This document shows positions 31,225-38,845 of a stretch of DNA of 45,264 bases, one piece after another. The notes beneath the pieces are model-generated. The model was not told the DNA's origin. It made no database searches and saw nothing but the letters and a program-made list of their open reading frames with translations. Position 1 is the stretch's first letter. Each line of letters starts with the position of its first letter. Both the position numbers and the translations under genes were made by a program. Source of the stretch: an uncultured Ruminococcus sp. (lineage in GTDB: Bacteria; Bacillota; Clostridia; Oscillospirales; Acutalibacteraceae); assembly GCA_900539465.1 (NCBI GenBank), contig UQCF01000017.1, positions 1-45,264 on the forward strand, written 5' to 3'.

Positions 31225-32439
31225 TTATCTATTCATACCTCGGCTCAGTTGCTTTTGATGAAGTGAGTCTGTTATTTCTTTTAATCCTCTTTTTAGTGGC
31301 TCAGGCATATTGTGTTTCTCGATAAAGTCAGATACCTTATTGATAACAGCTTTAAGAAGTTTGTTTTCATTTTTAAGTGAATTGTTTTCCTTCTCCAATT
31401 GGGCATTTGTGATGGTTAATTCTAAATTACTTTTATTATCAGATAGATATTTTTTCATTTGCAAGTAATCATCCGCAACATCATCACGCTCTGATTTTGC
31501 TTGTCGGATTTCAAGATTTATCTGCTGCAATTCCGCTTCTTTCTCCTCAATGTTTTCTGCTTCTGCGATAGTCCTGACTTTTTGAGTTAAGTTTTCATTA
31601 ACGGCTTTTAAGCTCTCATAGCTCTTTCTGTCAACTGTTACGGTGTCGCGATTCAATATATCAGGTACCTTGTTCACCTTGAGATTGTCAACCACTTCCG
31701 TTGTAAGTAAATCGATTTTATCTGCCGTGTCCTGTAATTTCTTTTGAGTGTCAATGTATTCTTTCTTTTGTGCCGCTAATACCTGATTGTTTCTTACGAT
31801 TGTTTCCTCCTGCGTTGCGGCTTGCCATTCTCTCTTGGTTGTGTGCACCTTGTCGTTTATGGCAGATGCCGGCTTACCTCTTTCAAGTCCGTATTTTTCA
31901 GATACTGCTTCAAAAAATCTGTCTTGCCTTTTTCTGTAATCGGTTTTGTTGCCCATTATAATTTTCGCATTTAACCTGTTTCCTGCTTCCGAAGTGTAAA
32001 TCGGGATTGACGCAACCTGCATATGCGGTGTCGTCTCGTCCAAATGTATAACTGCATTTAACACCCTTGTTTTGTCGCCTTGGCAAAACTCCTTTACATA
32101 GAATTCAAGACAATCCTCAAAATACTTTTTTATTTCATCGTCACTTTTATTATCAAAGAACGCAGGTGATGCCGTGAACAATCCGTCCAACAATACCACC
32201 GCATCTTTACGGGTTTTCTTCCCGGTTTCCGTTTCAATTCGTTTTATCGCTTTTGTTATTTCTCTGTTCCATTGCTCAGTTTGAACAAGAAAAATATTGT
32301 CATTTGTTTTATCCCAATCAATATCAGACTTATCAAATTCCAATCCTTTTTCATGCTGTTCAACAGTTCGGTTTGCTTCCAATTGTATGCCGTACACATC
32401 TGCACGACCTCTCTTCTCAACTCTCATAATGCCGTACAT
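31225..32439 (-). CDS. MobV-family relaxase (plasmid recombination enzyme type)
   Basis: A 404-residue Pre/Mob relaxase, which nicks oriT and leads DNA transfer. The N-terminus MYGIMRVEKRGRADVYGIQL is typical, and the metal-binding HUH-like motif is present as HLDETTPHMQ near residue 123. The last 190 residues are coiled coil, as in the family. The ATG at 32439 is chosen because GGAG is 8 bases upstream; the frame reaches 32460. A matching oriT-like repeat lies just upstream. Confidence 0.85.
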   Translation of the reverse strand: MYGIMRVEKRGRADVYGIQLEANRTVEQHEKGLEFDKSDIDWDKTNDNIFLVQTEQWNREITKAIKRIETETGKKTRKDAVVLLDGLFTASPAFFDNKSDDEIKKYFEDCLEFYVKEFCQGDKTRVLNAVIHLDETTPHMQVASIPIYTSEAGNRLNAKIIMGNKTDYRKRQDRFFEAVSEKYGLERGKPASAINDKVHTTKREWQAATQEETIVRNNQVLAAQKKEYIDTQKKLQDTADKIDLLTTEVVDNLKVNKVPDILNRDTVTVDRKSYESLKAVNENLTQKVRTIAEAENIEEKEAELQQINLEIRQAKSERDDVADDYLQMKKYLSDNKSNLELTITNAQLEKENNSLKNENKLLKAVINKVSDFIEKHNMPEPLKRGLKEITDSLHQKQLSRGMNR

Positions 32440-32479
32440 TTTAATCTCTCCTTTCGGCATTTTCGCCCCGTGAGCCAGC

Positions 32480-32520
32480 CTTTTGAATTATAAAAGTATA
32501 GTCTTTTGCAAAAGTATAAC
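32480..32520. other. Candidate oriT for the MobV relaxase
   Basis: CTTTT-N7-AAAAG (32480-32496) is followed by TATAGT and a 12-base palindrome CTTTTGCAAAAG (32503-32514). AAAAGTATA occurs twice (32492-32500 and 32510-32518). Spacing and wording resemble the pMV158-type oriT, where an inverted repeat precedes TATAGTGTG and the nick. It is 41 bases ahead of the relaxase start. Confidence 0.65.
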
Positions 32521-32594
32521 TCACGAGACTTTACTGCGTAAAATCCGTTCGCAAGGGGAGAAACCCTTGACCCCCTTTCGATTTGTTCCCAAAA

Positions 32595-32837
32595 TTACTT
32601 TTTATTATTTTTGTTATGCTCGATTTTATTTTGGAACCATGCTATTGCGCCGTCGATATCACCGACTGCATCATAGCCTTCGGCCCACTCCAGCACAAGC
32701 TGTAAGAGTTGGGCTTTTTTCTTTGCTTCCTCAGCAGCCGTCGCCTTTTTCATCTGCTGTTTCAGCTTTTCTGCTCTCGCAAGAGCTTTTTCGTATTCCT
32801 CTTTAAGCTCAGCGGAAGACTTCCTTTTTGATGACAT
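32595..32837 (-). CDS. Small coiled-coil mobilization accessory protein
   Basis: An 80-residue charged helical protein (EYEKALARAEKLKQQMKKAT, then a short EGYDAVGDIDGAIAWF end). Small coiled-coil proteins of this kind (DUF3847-like) commonly sit beside MobV relaxases in Firmicutes elements. GAGGTGA is upstream. A role in the relaxosome is inference. Confidence 0.65.
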   Translation of the reverse strand: MSSKRKSSAELKEEYEKALARAEKLKQQMKKATAAEEAKKKAQLLQLVLEWAEGYDAVGDIDGAIAWFQNKIEHNKNNKK

Positions 32838-32864
32838 TTTATTTCACCTCGCTTTCTGATTGTT

Positions 32865-33026
32865 TTATTTGGCAGATTTTTTCTGCTCAACTTGAAGTTC
32901 TTTTAAAACTTCGGGTCCATACTTAAACATCATTGCTGCCATAAAGATTGCAAACGCATTTTCATTTGCCTTTATTTCGGCAGCAGTCTTTTTGTGCCCA
33001 CACACATCACCTGTCTTTCCGAGCAT
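32865..33026 (-). CDS. Short ORF upstream of the mobilization genes
   Basis: A 53-residue frame: MLGKTGDVCGHKKTAAEIKA, an amphipathic middle (FAIFMAAMMFKYGPEVLKEL) and a Lys-rich end. No clear ribosome binding site. It is followed 27 bases later by the coiled-coil gene, and its amino-acid makeup looks like real protein. Family unknown. Confidence 0.45.
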   Translation of the reverse strand: MLGKTGDVCGHKKTAAEIKANENAFAIFMAAMMFKYGPEVLKELQVEQKKSAK

Positions 33027-33034
33027 TTGCTCGG
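33019..33034. repeat. Palindrome between the divergent element genes
   Basis: CCGAGCA-TT-TGCTCGG, a perfect 7-bp stem covering the start of the 53-residue ORF. It could be an operator or a recombinase-related site. Confidence 0.45.
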
Positions 33035-33160
33035 TATAACTATGTTAGTTGAACCCTGCGCGAATAAAAAATGAAAAACCGCTCGAATTTTTGATAAATC
33101 CAAACGATTGTTGACAATATTCTAATTTACCTGACCTTATATTACAATAGAGGTGATAGG

Positions 33161-34909
33161 ATGAACGCAGATGCCAAGTCTAAGAAGTGTTACATATACA
33201 CCCGTGTTTCAACTGCTATGCAAACAGACGGATACAGCCTTGATGCACAGGAGAGACGAATGCAAGACTATGCCGCTTACAACAATCTGCAAATTGTCGG
33301 CAAATATTCCGACGAGGGCAGAAGCGGAAAGAGCATCGAGGGTCGACCTGAGTTCTTGAGAATGATGGAAGATATCGAGTCTCATAAAGATAATGTTTCC
33401 TATGTTCTGGTTTTCAAACTGTCCCGTTTCGGAAGAAATGCAAAAGATGTTCTTGTAAATCTTGAGACCATGCAGTTAAACGATGTAAATCTGATTTGCG
33501 TTGAGGACGGTATTGACAGTTCAAAAGATGCAGGGAAATTGATTATCTCTGTTCTCGCCTCTGTTGCCGAAATAGAGAGAGAAAACATTGCCGCTCAAAC
33601 ATTCGCCGGTCGGCAGGAAAAGGCCGCAAAAGGTTTATGGAACGGTGGCAAAGCCCCTTATGGTTATAACCTTATCAAAGGCAGCGGCAAGCTCGAAATT
33701 AACGAAAATGAAGCTGAAATTGTCAAAGTAGTATTTGATAAATTTGTCAATGAAAACCTTACCCCTGACAAAATATCAAAGTATTTAAACGACCATTTTA
33801 AAAGAATACCGATTCAAAAACATGACAAAAGTTTATTTACTGCAGATTTTGTGAGACACATTCTTGACAATGAGACCTACTGCGGTTATATTGTTTATGG
33901 CAGAACTCGTTCTGTTCAGAATAAAAAAGACAGGTCCAAAACTCAGAGAGTAAAAAGTGATGATTATATCAAGGTTCTCGGAACGCATACACCTATTGTA
34001 TCAAAGGAGATATGGGATATTGCGAGTAGAAAACGAAACGAATCCAAGGAACTGCACAAGATAAATAAAACCCGATATACAGACCATACCTATCCGCTTA
34101 CCGGTCTTATTGTATGCCCGGATTGCGGCTGCAGAATGAACGGCTACAGCAGCCAAAAGAAGAACATCTCCAAGGGTGGAATGTATAAACCGACTTTTGC
34201 TTATAAATGTCGTAACAACAAAAGTCAGCGTGGCTACATCTGCGATTTTAACCGACAATTAAATGAAGATTCAATGTGCAATGCAGTAATAGAAATCATA
34301 AATCGGATTTCTTCGAACGAAAAGTTCAAGCAGTTAATTACCGAAAAAATCGGAGAAAGTATTGATACATCTGAACTTCAAAAGCAAAAACTCGATTACG
34401 AAAAGGGACTTCGCTCTGTCAGCAGGACTATTGAGAGCTTAGGATATCAATTGGATAATCTTGATGTTGAAGATGAACTCTATGCCGTTCAGTATGAGGA
34501 TTTAAGTAATCGAAGACTTAACTCGATGAAGCGCCTTGTTGAACTCCAAAGGAACATTGAGAGCGTCGAGCAACAGATTTCAACGATTAAAGAAAACCAG
34601 TTGACGAAGGATGCAATATATACATTACTTCTTAATTTTGAGTCCCTGTTTAATAAATTCGATGCCGAAGAAAAGAAGAAATGTCTGCACGAGATGATTG
34701 AGAGCATAGAAATTCGCAAAGACCTTGGCTCAGGAAAGCAAGGAAGAATAGATTACAGCAAAGTAATCACCTCAATAAAATTCAAGTTCCCGATAAATAT
34801 TAAAGAGAACGAATTGACCGATATTTACCTGACCAATGAAAATCGTATTGAGACTGTTGTACTTATGTCTCGAAGCGAAAAATCGGATGCAAAAGGAGAT
34901 AAAAGATAA
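33161..34909 (+). CDS. Large serine recombinase (TnpX/Tn4451-like)
   Basis: A 582-residue site-specific recombinase that integrates and excises the element. The resolvase domain (about 9-150) has YTRVST with Ser17 as nucleophile and the LSRFGRNAKDVL, RPEF and IERENI motifs. A recombinase domain follows (GKAPYGYNL), then a zinc-ribbon (LIVCPDCGCRMNGY and a later C-x8-C pair) and a coiled coil from about 400. Length and order are normal and no break is seen, so it is probably active. GAGGTGAT stands 4-5 bases before the ATG. It ends with a TAATG overlap into the next gene. Confidence 0.9.
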   Translation: MNADAKSKKCYIYTRVSTAMQTDGYSLDAQERRMQDYAAYNNLQIVGKYSDEGRSGKSIEGRPEFLRMMEDIESHKDNVSYVLVFKLSRFGRNAKDVLVNLETMQLNDVNLICVEDGIDSSKDAGKLIISVLASVAEIERENIAAQTFAGRQEKAAKGLWNGGKAPYGYNLIKGSGKLEINENEAEIVKVVFDKFVNENLTPDKISKYLNDHFKRIPIQKHDKSLFTADFVRHILDNETYCGYIVYGRTRSVQNKKDRSKTQRVKSDDYIKVLGTHTPIVSKEIWDIASRKRNESKELHKINKTRYTDHTYPLTGLIVCPDCGCRMNGYSSQKKNISKGGMYKPTFAYKCRNNKSQRGYICDFNRQLNEDSMCNAVIEIINRISSNEKFKQLITEKIGESIDTSELQKQKLDYEKGLRSVSRTIESLGYQLDNLDVEDELYAVQYEDLSNRRLNSMKRLVELQRNIESVEQQISTIKENQLTKDAIYTLLLNFESLFNKFDAEEKKKCLHEMIESIEIRKDLGSGKQGRIDYSKVITSIKFKFPINIKENELTDIYLTNENRIETVVLMSRSEKSDAKGDKR

Positions 34910-35505
34910 TGCTTACACTGAGAAACGGTTGCAAAGTTCCTTTTCCGGAAAAGCTTTGTGAAGAATATATGCTGGAAGATGATCGGATTATTGCCAACAT
35001 ATCGGCAGATAAAATCAGTGATGTTATGGGGCACTTCATCTGTATTCACGATGAACCGATTTTTTTCATTTTGGAGCTACCTTCAAATTGTGATGACGAG
35101 CAAGAAATTCGACCCGGAATTGTGGAGAAATTACACAATGACGTTTATTATATTGACGGATGTACAATCGAAGAAGCACTGACGATTCTTATTCGTATCG
35201 GCGATTTAATGATTAACGACGGACTGTGTTCTTTTGGGTTTGGCGGCCATGAATCAACGGATGAGATTATGTTTGGCAAGTATAATGTTACAACTATATT
35301 CAGCAAGAGTATTAAACGGTATGTTGATTTTATGGCGGAACACGATATTCCAAAGGCAGATCGTATTATCACTGCTTGGGACACATTTTCATCGAAAAAT
35401 CCTGGCTCGTCGGAACGTATTTATACCGATGGGAAGGATGTTTATTCTATTCCTGAGATGTTTGCCGATTGGGGAATATACAAAGCTGAAAAACGGGAGT
35501 GCTGA
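34909..35505 (+). CDS. Unknown protein translationally coupled to the recombinase
   Basis: A 198-residue acidic protein that starts on the last base of the recombinase stop (TAATG), with AAGGAGA upstream. It has a mixed alpha/beta pattern with FGFGGHESTDEIMFGKYNV and PKADRIITAWDTFS segments and no transmembrane or catalytic motif I know. The coupling suggests a product needed with the recombinase, for instance a control or immunity function, but this is only inference. Its composition matches the element and not the next gene. Confidence 0.7.
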   Translation: MLTLRNGCKVPFPEKLCEEYMLEDDRIIANISADKISDVMGHFICIHDEPIFFILELPSNCDDEQEIRPGIVEKLHNDVYYIDGCTIEEALTILIRIGDLMINDGLCSFGFGGHESTDEIMFGKYNVTTIFSKSIKRYVDFMAEHDIPKADRIITAWDTFSSKNPGSSERIYTDGKDVYSIPEMFADWGIYKAEKREC

Positions 35506-35530
35506 CGGTCGGCAGCTTAGTTGGGTTTAA

Positions 35531-35577
35531 GAGCATATTTTACGCTGATGTTCAAAAACGCAGAGCGTGTTATGCTC
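35531..35577. repeat. Two-tier inverted repeat at the element's right side
   Basis: GAGCATA (35531-35537) pairs with TATGCTC (35571-35577), and inside it ACGCT (35542-35546) pairs with AGCGT (35564-35568). No T tract follows, so it is a poor terminator; it may be a leader structure or lie near an element end. Confidence 0.4.
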
Positions 35578-35602
35578 ATAACAAAAGAGGAGGATATTTA
35601 AA

Positions 35603-36634
35603 ATGACGCTTAAAGAGATAATAAAATACCGCAAAATCTGGATGTGTTTTGCGATACTTTGGGTAATGCTTCTGCATTTCGAGATTAAAATTACAGGTCC
35701 GCTTTCTTTCTTGCAGCTAAGCGGATATTCAGGCGTGGATATATTCCTTTTTGCGTCGGGCATAGGCTGCTATCTGTCTTATTCCAAAGACAGAGACGCC
35801 GCAGGCTTTATGAAACGCCGTATAAGAAAACTGCTGCCGATAACCGCTGTGGCAATGGCGGTTTGGTGCGTGTATCTTTGCCTTAAAAGAGGGGCGGATT
35901 TTTCTGCCGTAATAGGCAACCTCTTTTATGTCAGGGGATTCACGGGGCAGACTGAGGGCTTTAACTGGTATATTGAAGCAATTTGGGTCTATTATATTCT
36001 TGTGCCGTATTTTGCGGCTGTTGCGGACAAAACCAAAAACAACCTTGCCTGCGCCGGAGTTTGTGCGGTGCTGGTGCTTTTTTCGACGGCATTTTGGAAT
36101 GTTGATAAAATGATAATCGCCGCGTCGAGACTGCCGGTGTTTTTTGTCGGAATATATTTTGCAAAACGCTCAAAAGAAAACGACAAACCGCTTTCCAAAA
36201 AATCAATTCTGACGCTTGCCGCAGCTTCGGCGGCGGCACTCGGAGCAATAATTATTTTTTATTTAAAATTTTATGATTTATTGACGCCTTACGGTCTCGG
36301 CAACTACCCTTTGATTGTGCTTGCACCCGCAATTTGCATTGTTATTTCTTATGTTTCTAAATTTATAGAAAAATTTTCGGTCGGAAAAACCGTTTTAAAG
36401 GCACTCGGTTTTGTCGGCAGTCACACGCTTGAACTTTATATAACACACATTATGGTGCTCAACTGGGGACGCAATATAATAGAAAAGTATAACATCACAA
36501 ACACAGATGCAGTGTGGTTCACATCCTTTGTGCCGATAGTTTTATTCAGCGTGATTTTGTGCTACACGGGCAAGGGAGTTTTGCGCCTTGCAGATAAAAT
36601 AAAACTAAAAAGAGAAAATGTGGGAAGCATATAA
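35603..36634 (+). CDS. Acyltransferase family 3 membrane protein
   Basis: A 343-residue membrane protein with about ten helices. It fits the acyltransferase-3 family, which moves acetyl or other acyl groups onto surface sugars or lipids: a first helix ending in LLHFE (family His), GYSGVDIFLFASGIGCYLS, FMKRRIRKLLP, then FNWYIEAIWVYYILVPYF and a late SHTLELYITHIMVLNWG. The acceptor is unknown. GAGGAGG precedes the ATG. It stands alone beyond the mobile element. Confidence 0.8.
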   Translation: MTLKEIIKYRKIWMCFAILWVMLLHFEIKITGPLSFLQLSGYSGVDIFLFASGIGCYLSYSKDRDAAGFMKRRIRKLLPITAVAMAVWCVYLCLKRGADFSAVIGNLFYVRGFTGQTEGFNWYIEAIWVYYILVPYFAAVADKTKNNLACAGVCAVLVLFSTAFWNVDKMIIAASRLPVFFVGIYFAKRSKENDKPLSKKSILTLAAASAAALGAIIIFYLKFYDLLTPYGLGNYPLIVLAPAICIVISYVSKFIEKFSVGKTVLKALGFVGSHTLELYITHIMVLNWGRNIIEKYNITNTDAVWFTSFVPIVLFSVILCYTGKGVLRLADKIKLKRENVGSI

Positions 36635-36694
36635 AAGCTGCTCCGGTTTTCTTGCCATGAGCAATGAAAAGATTTATATAAAAAAGGATCTGTT

Positions 36695-37291
36695 ATGGAA
36701 AAGAAAAAACTTTCACGCGAAAGATTAAAATATTATTCGAGAATGGCGGCAGAGAGTTACAAAGATGACCCGGTTCATGTCTATGCCACAAAGAATGAAA
36801 AATTACGCAAAAAATTTCTCTATCATTTTATGCTTGAACGTCTCAGCACGTCGAACGGTGAGGACTTCATTTATGAAGATGAAAAAGGGCGTGGAATTTG
36901 TGTGTGGCGCGACGCGCATAACGATTACACAATGCTTGATTTTTTGAAGTGCCCTAACTGGGTTTTTCTTTGCGTTTATAATATTTCTCTTATAAAAACT
37001 CTTAAAGCTTTCAGCCACCTTGACACAAAGGTTTTTGAGAAAAATACGCTTCTCATAGAGCCTGTTTTTGTGGACAGAAATCATTGGGGCGAGGGTGTTG
37101 CAACCGCTCTTATAAAGCAGGGGATTAAAGACCTTGTTCCGCTTGGGTATTCGCTCGGGCTCGAAACGCAGAACCCCGCGAATGTCCCTCTTTATGAAAA
37201 GCTCGGGTTTGAGACGGTGAAATATGATTTTTGGAAAGCGGAAAAAATCCACAATTACTACATGGTTTATACGGGCAAAAAAGACCGTTGA
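36695..37291 (+). CDS. GNAT-family N-acetyltransferase
   Basis: A 198-residue GNAT enzyme. The acetyl-CoA region reads LLIEPVFVDRNHWGEGVATALIKQGI (the V..xxGxGxA step, about residues 128-152) and the closing part ETQNPANVPLYEKLGFETV is typical. The first 120 residues are divergent. Substrate unknown. AAAGGAT is upstream, and the ybaK-like gene starts 25 bases after it, perhaps in one transcript. Confidence 0.8.
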   Translation: MEKKKLSRERLKYYSRMAAESYKDDPVHVYATKNEKLRKKFLYHFMLERLSTSNGEDFIYEDEKGRGICVWRDAHNDYTMLDFLKCPNWVFLCVYNISLIKTLKAFSHLDTKVFEKNTLLIEPVFVDRNHWGEGVATALIKQGIKDLVPLGYSLGLETQNPANVPLYEKLGFETVKYDFWKAEKIHNYYMVYTGKKDR

Positions 37292-37316
37292 TTTTTATTA
37301 AAACGAAGGGATAATT

Positions 37317-37796
37317 ATGGCAGAACAAAAAACAAATGTAATGAGATTTTTGGATCAAAAAAAGATAGCGTATATTCCGCACGAATATTCTTTTTCAAAA
37401 GACGAGGTGCCGGACGGTGTAAGCGTTGCGGCAATGATAGGCAAAAATCAAGAAGAGGTCTATAAAACTCTTGTTACAAAAGGCGCGTCAAAAAAATATT
37501 TTGTTTTTGTTATTCCCGTTGCAGAACAGCTTGACCTAAAAAAAGCCGCAAAAGCTGCAGGTGAAAAATCGGTTGAAATGATAAAGCAAAAAGAGCTGCT
37601 TCCGCTCACGGGATATGTCCACGGAGGGTGCAGCCCGATAGGCATGAAAAAACCGTTTAAAACTTTTTTTCATGACGCAGTGCTTTCGCTCAAAACAGTA
37701 ACGGTCAGCGCAGGCAAGGTCGGCAGACAAATCGAGATTGCTCCCGAAGACATAATAAAAGCCGTCGGAGCATCGACGGCAGACATTATTTTTTGA
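37317..37796 (+). CDS. ybaK: YbaK/EbsC-type aminoacyl-tRNA deacylase
   Basis: A 159-residue protein of the YbaK family, which removes Cys wrongly loaded on tRNA-Pro. Family motifs are present: VYKTLVTKG near residue 46, FVFVIPVAEQLDLKKAAKAAG, GYVHGGCSPIGMKK (about 100-113) and VGRQIEIAPEDI. It is full length. Its last 11 bases overlap the end of the convergent EamA gene. Confidence 0.85.
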   Translation: MAEQKTNVMRFLDQKKIAYIPHEYSFSKDEVPDGVSVAAMIGKNQEEVYKTLVTKGASKKYFVFVIPVAEQLDLKKAAKAAGEKSVEMIKQKELLPLTGYVHGGCSPIGMKKPFKTFFHDAVLSLKTVTVSAGKVGRQIEIAPEDIIKAVGASTADIIF

Positions 37797-38715
37797 GCTT
37801 TGGTTTGTCGGTGTTGACCGCCGCTATGCCGAGGCAGACGAGCAACAGCGATAAAAGATGCAGCGGAGTTAAAATATTTTCGCCCAGAGCAAGAAACGAG
37901 AACACGTTGCCGAAGATAGGCGTCATGAGTTTGAATATGCTCACCTTGCTGACGGGGTTGTATTTTAACAGTGCGGACCATATGAAGAATGCCGCGGCAG
38001 AAACCATGGCGAGGTATAAAAGGCAAAGGTCGGCTTTGGGTGATGAGAAAGAGATTTTTCCTCCCAAAGCGAGCGCGGCGGCAGTGAGCGCCACTCCGCC
38101 GAAAAGCAGATGATAACCCGTCACAATCATCGGGTCGGTGTCGCTCGCGGCTTTTTTGTTTATCATTATTCCGGCGGTAGAAAACAGTGCAGAAATAAGC
38201 AAAAACCCTTCGCCTGTGAATTTAAAAGTGCTTATGCCGTCAGAGCCGAGATTTATTAAAATTATGCCGGATATACCGACGGCGCAGCCGAGAAATTTTT
38301 TGAGAGTCAATTTGTCGTCTTTAAAAATAAGCGGCACGGTGAGCACGGTGCAAAATGTGTCAAATGAATTTAGCACAGAGGCAACACTGCCTGCCGTGAC
38401 GGACAGGCCGAGATAATAAAAAAAGTAGTTGCCGGCAATTTGAACTGCCGAGAGCAAAAGAATTTTTGGAGCCTGAGCTTTTGAAAAGCTCGGGAATTTT
38501 TTGTTTTTTATGCCATAAATTAAAAGCACCGCAATGCCTGCAAGCATAAATCTTGTGCCTGCGAACAAAAGCTTTGAGCCTGTGTCCGATGTACCGATAT
38601 TAAACCATTCATACCCGAGCTTAACCCCCGGGAACGCGGTGCCCCACAAGGCGGTACACAAAAGTGCCGAGAGCACAAAGCCGTATTTGTTTTTAAAAAT
38701 CTTTTCGGATTGCAT
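37786..38715 (-). CDS. EamA-family (DMT) transporter
   Basis: A 309-residue membrane protein with ten helices in two EamA repeats: LCTALWGTAFPGVKLGYEW at the start of the first and FLLISALFSTAGIMINKKAA in the second, with LGENILTPLHLLSLLLVCLG near the end. Such proteins export amino acids or metabolites; the substrate is unknown. The first ATG (38715) is preferred to the TTG at 38733. It converges on ybaK with an 11-base overlap. Confidence 0.8.
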   Translation of the reverse strand: MQSEKIFKNKYGFVLSALLCTALWGTAFPGVKLGYEWFNIGTSDTGSKLLFAGTRFMLAGIAVLLIYGIKNKKFPSFSKAQAPKILLLSAVQIAGNYFFYYLGLSVTAGSVASVLNSFDTFCTVLTVPLIFKDDKLTLKKFLGCAVGISGIILINLGSDGISTFKFTGEGFLLISALFSTAGIMINKKAASDTDPMIVTGYHLLFGGVALTAAALALGGKISFSSPKADLCLLYLAMVSAAAFFIWSALLKYNPVSKVSIFKLMTPIFGNVFSFLALGENILTPLHLLSLLLVCLGIAAVNTDKPKLKK

Positions 38716-38746
38716 ATTCTTACGTCCAATCAAGCGGAATAGAGAT

Positions 38747-38775
38747 ATTATAAACTTGAAAGCTTAAATTTACAA
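38747..38775 (-). promoter_or_regulatory. Promoter of the EamA gene
   Basis: Minus strand: TTGTAA (38775-38770), a 17-base spacer and TATAAT (38752-38747), about 30 bases from the start codon. It is back to back with the GH25 promoter. Confidence 0.6.
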
Positions 38776-38784
38776 CCCGAATTA

Positions 38785-38813
38785 TGGACAAATATATATT
38801 CTTCTGCTATAAT
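38785..38813 (+). promoter_or_regulatory. Promoter of the GH25-cohesin pair
   Basis: TGGACA (38785-38790), a 17-base spacer and TATAAT (38808-38813), with the start codon 32 bases further on. Confidence 0.65.
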
Positions 38814-38845
38814 AGAAATAATTTATATAATCGGAGGATTCGGCT

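Larger units (their letters stand above)
31225..35505. mobile_element. Integrative mobilizable element core (MobV relaxase, serine recombinase)
   Basis: A relaxase with an oriT-like repeat and accessory ORFs on one strand, and a large serine recombinase on the other, are the standard parts of a Tn4451-like mobilizable element. No conjugation (type IV secretion) genes are present, so it would depend on a helper. I could not find the attachment sites; the AT-rich block from 28749, with the HEPN, decayed and HicA-like genes, may be its cargo. Confidence 0.65.

Noticed and set aside
37786..37796. Eleven-base overlap of the convergent ybaK and EamA genes
   Set aside because: Real, but short convergent overlaps are common and need no special explanation.
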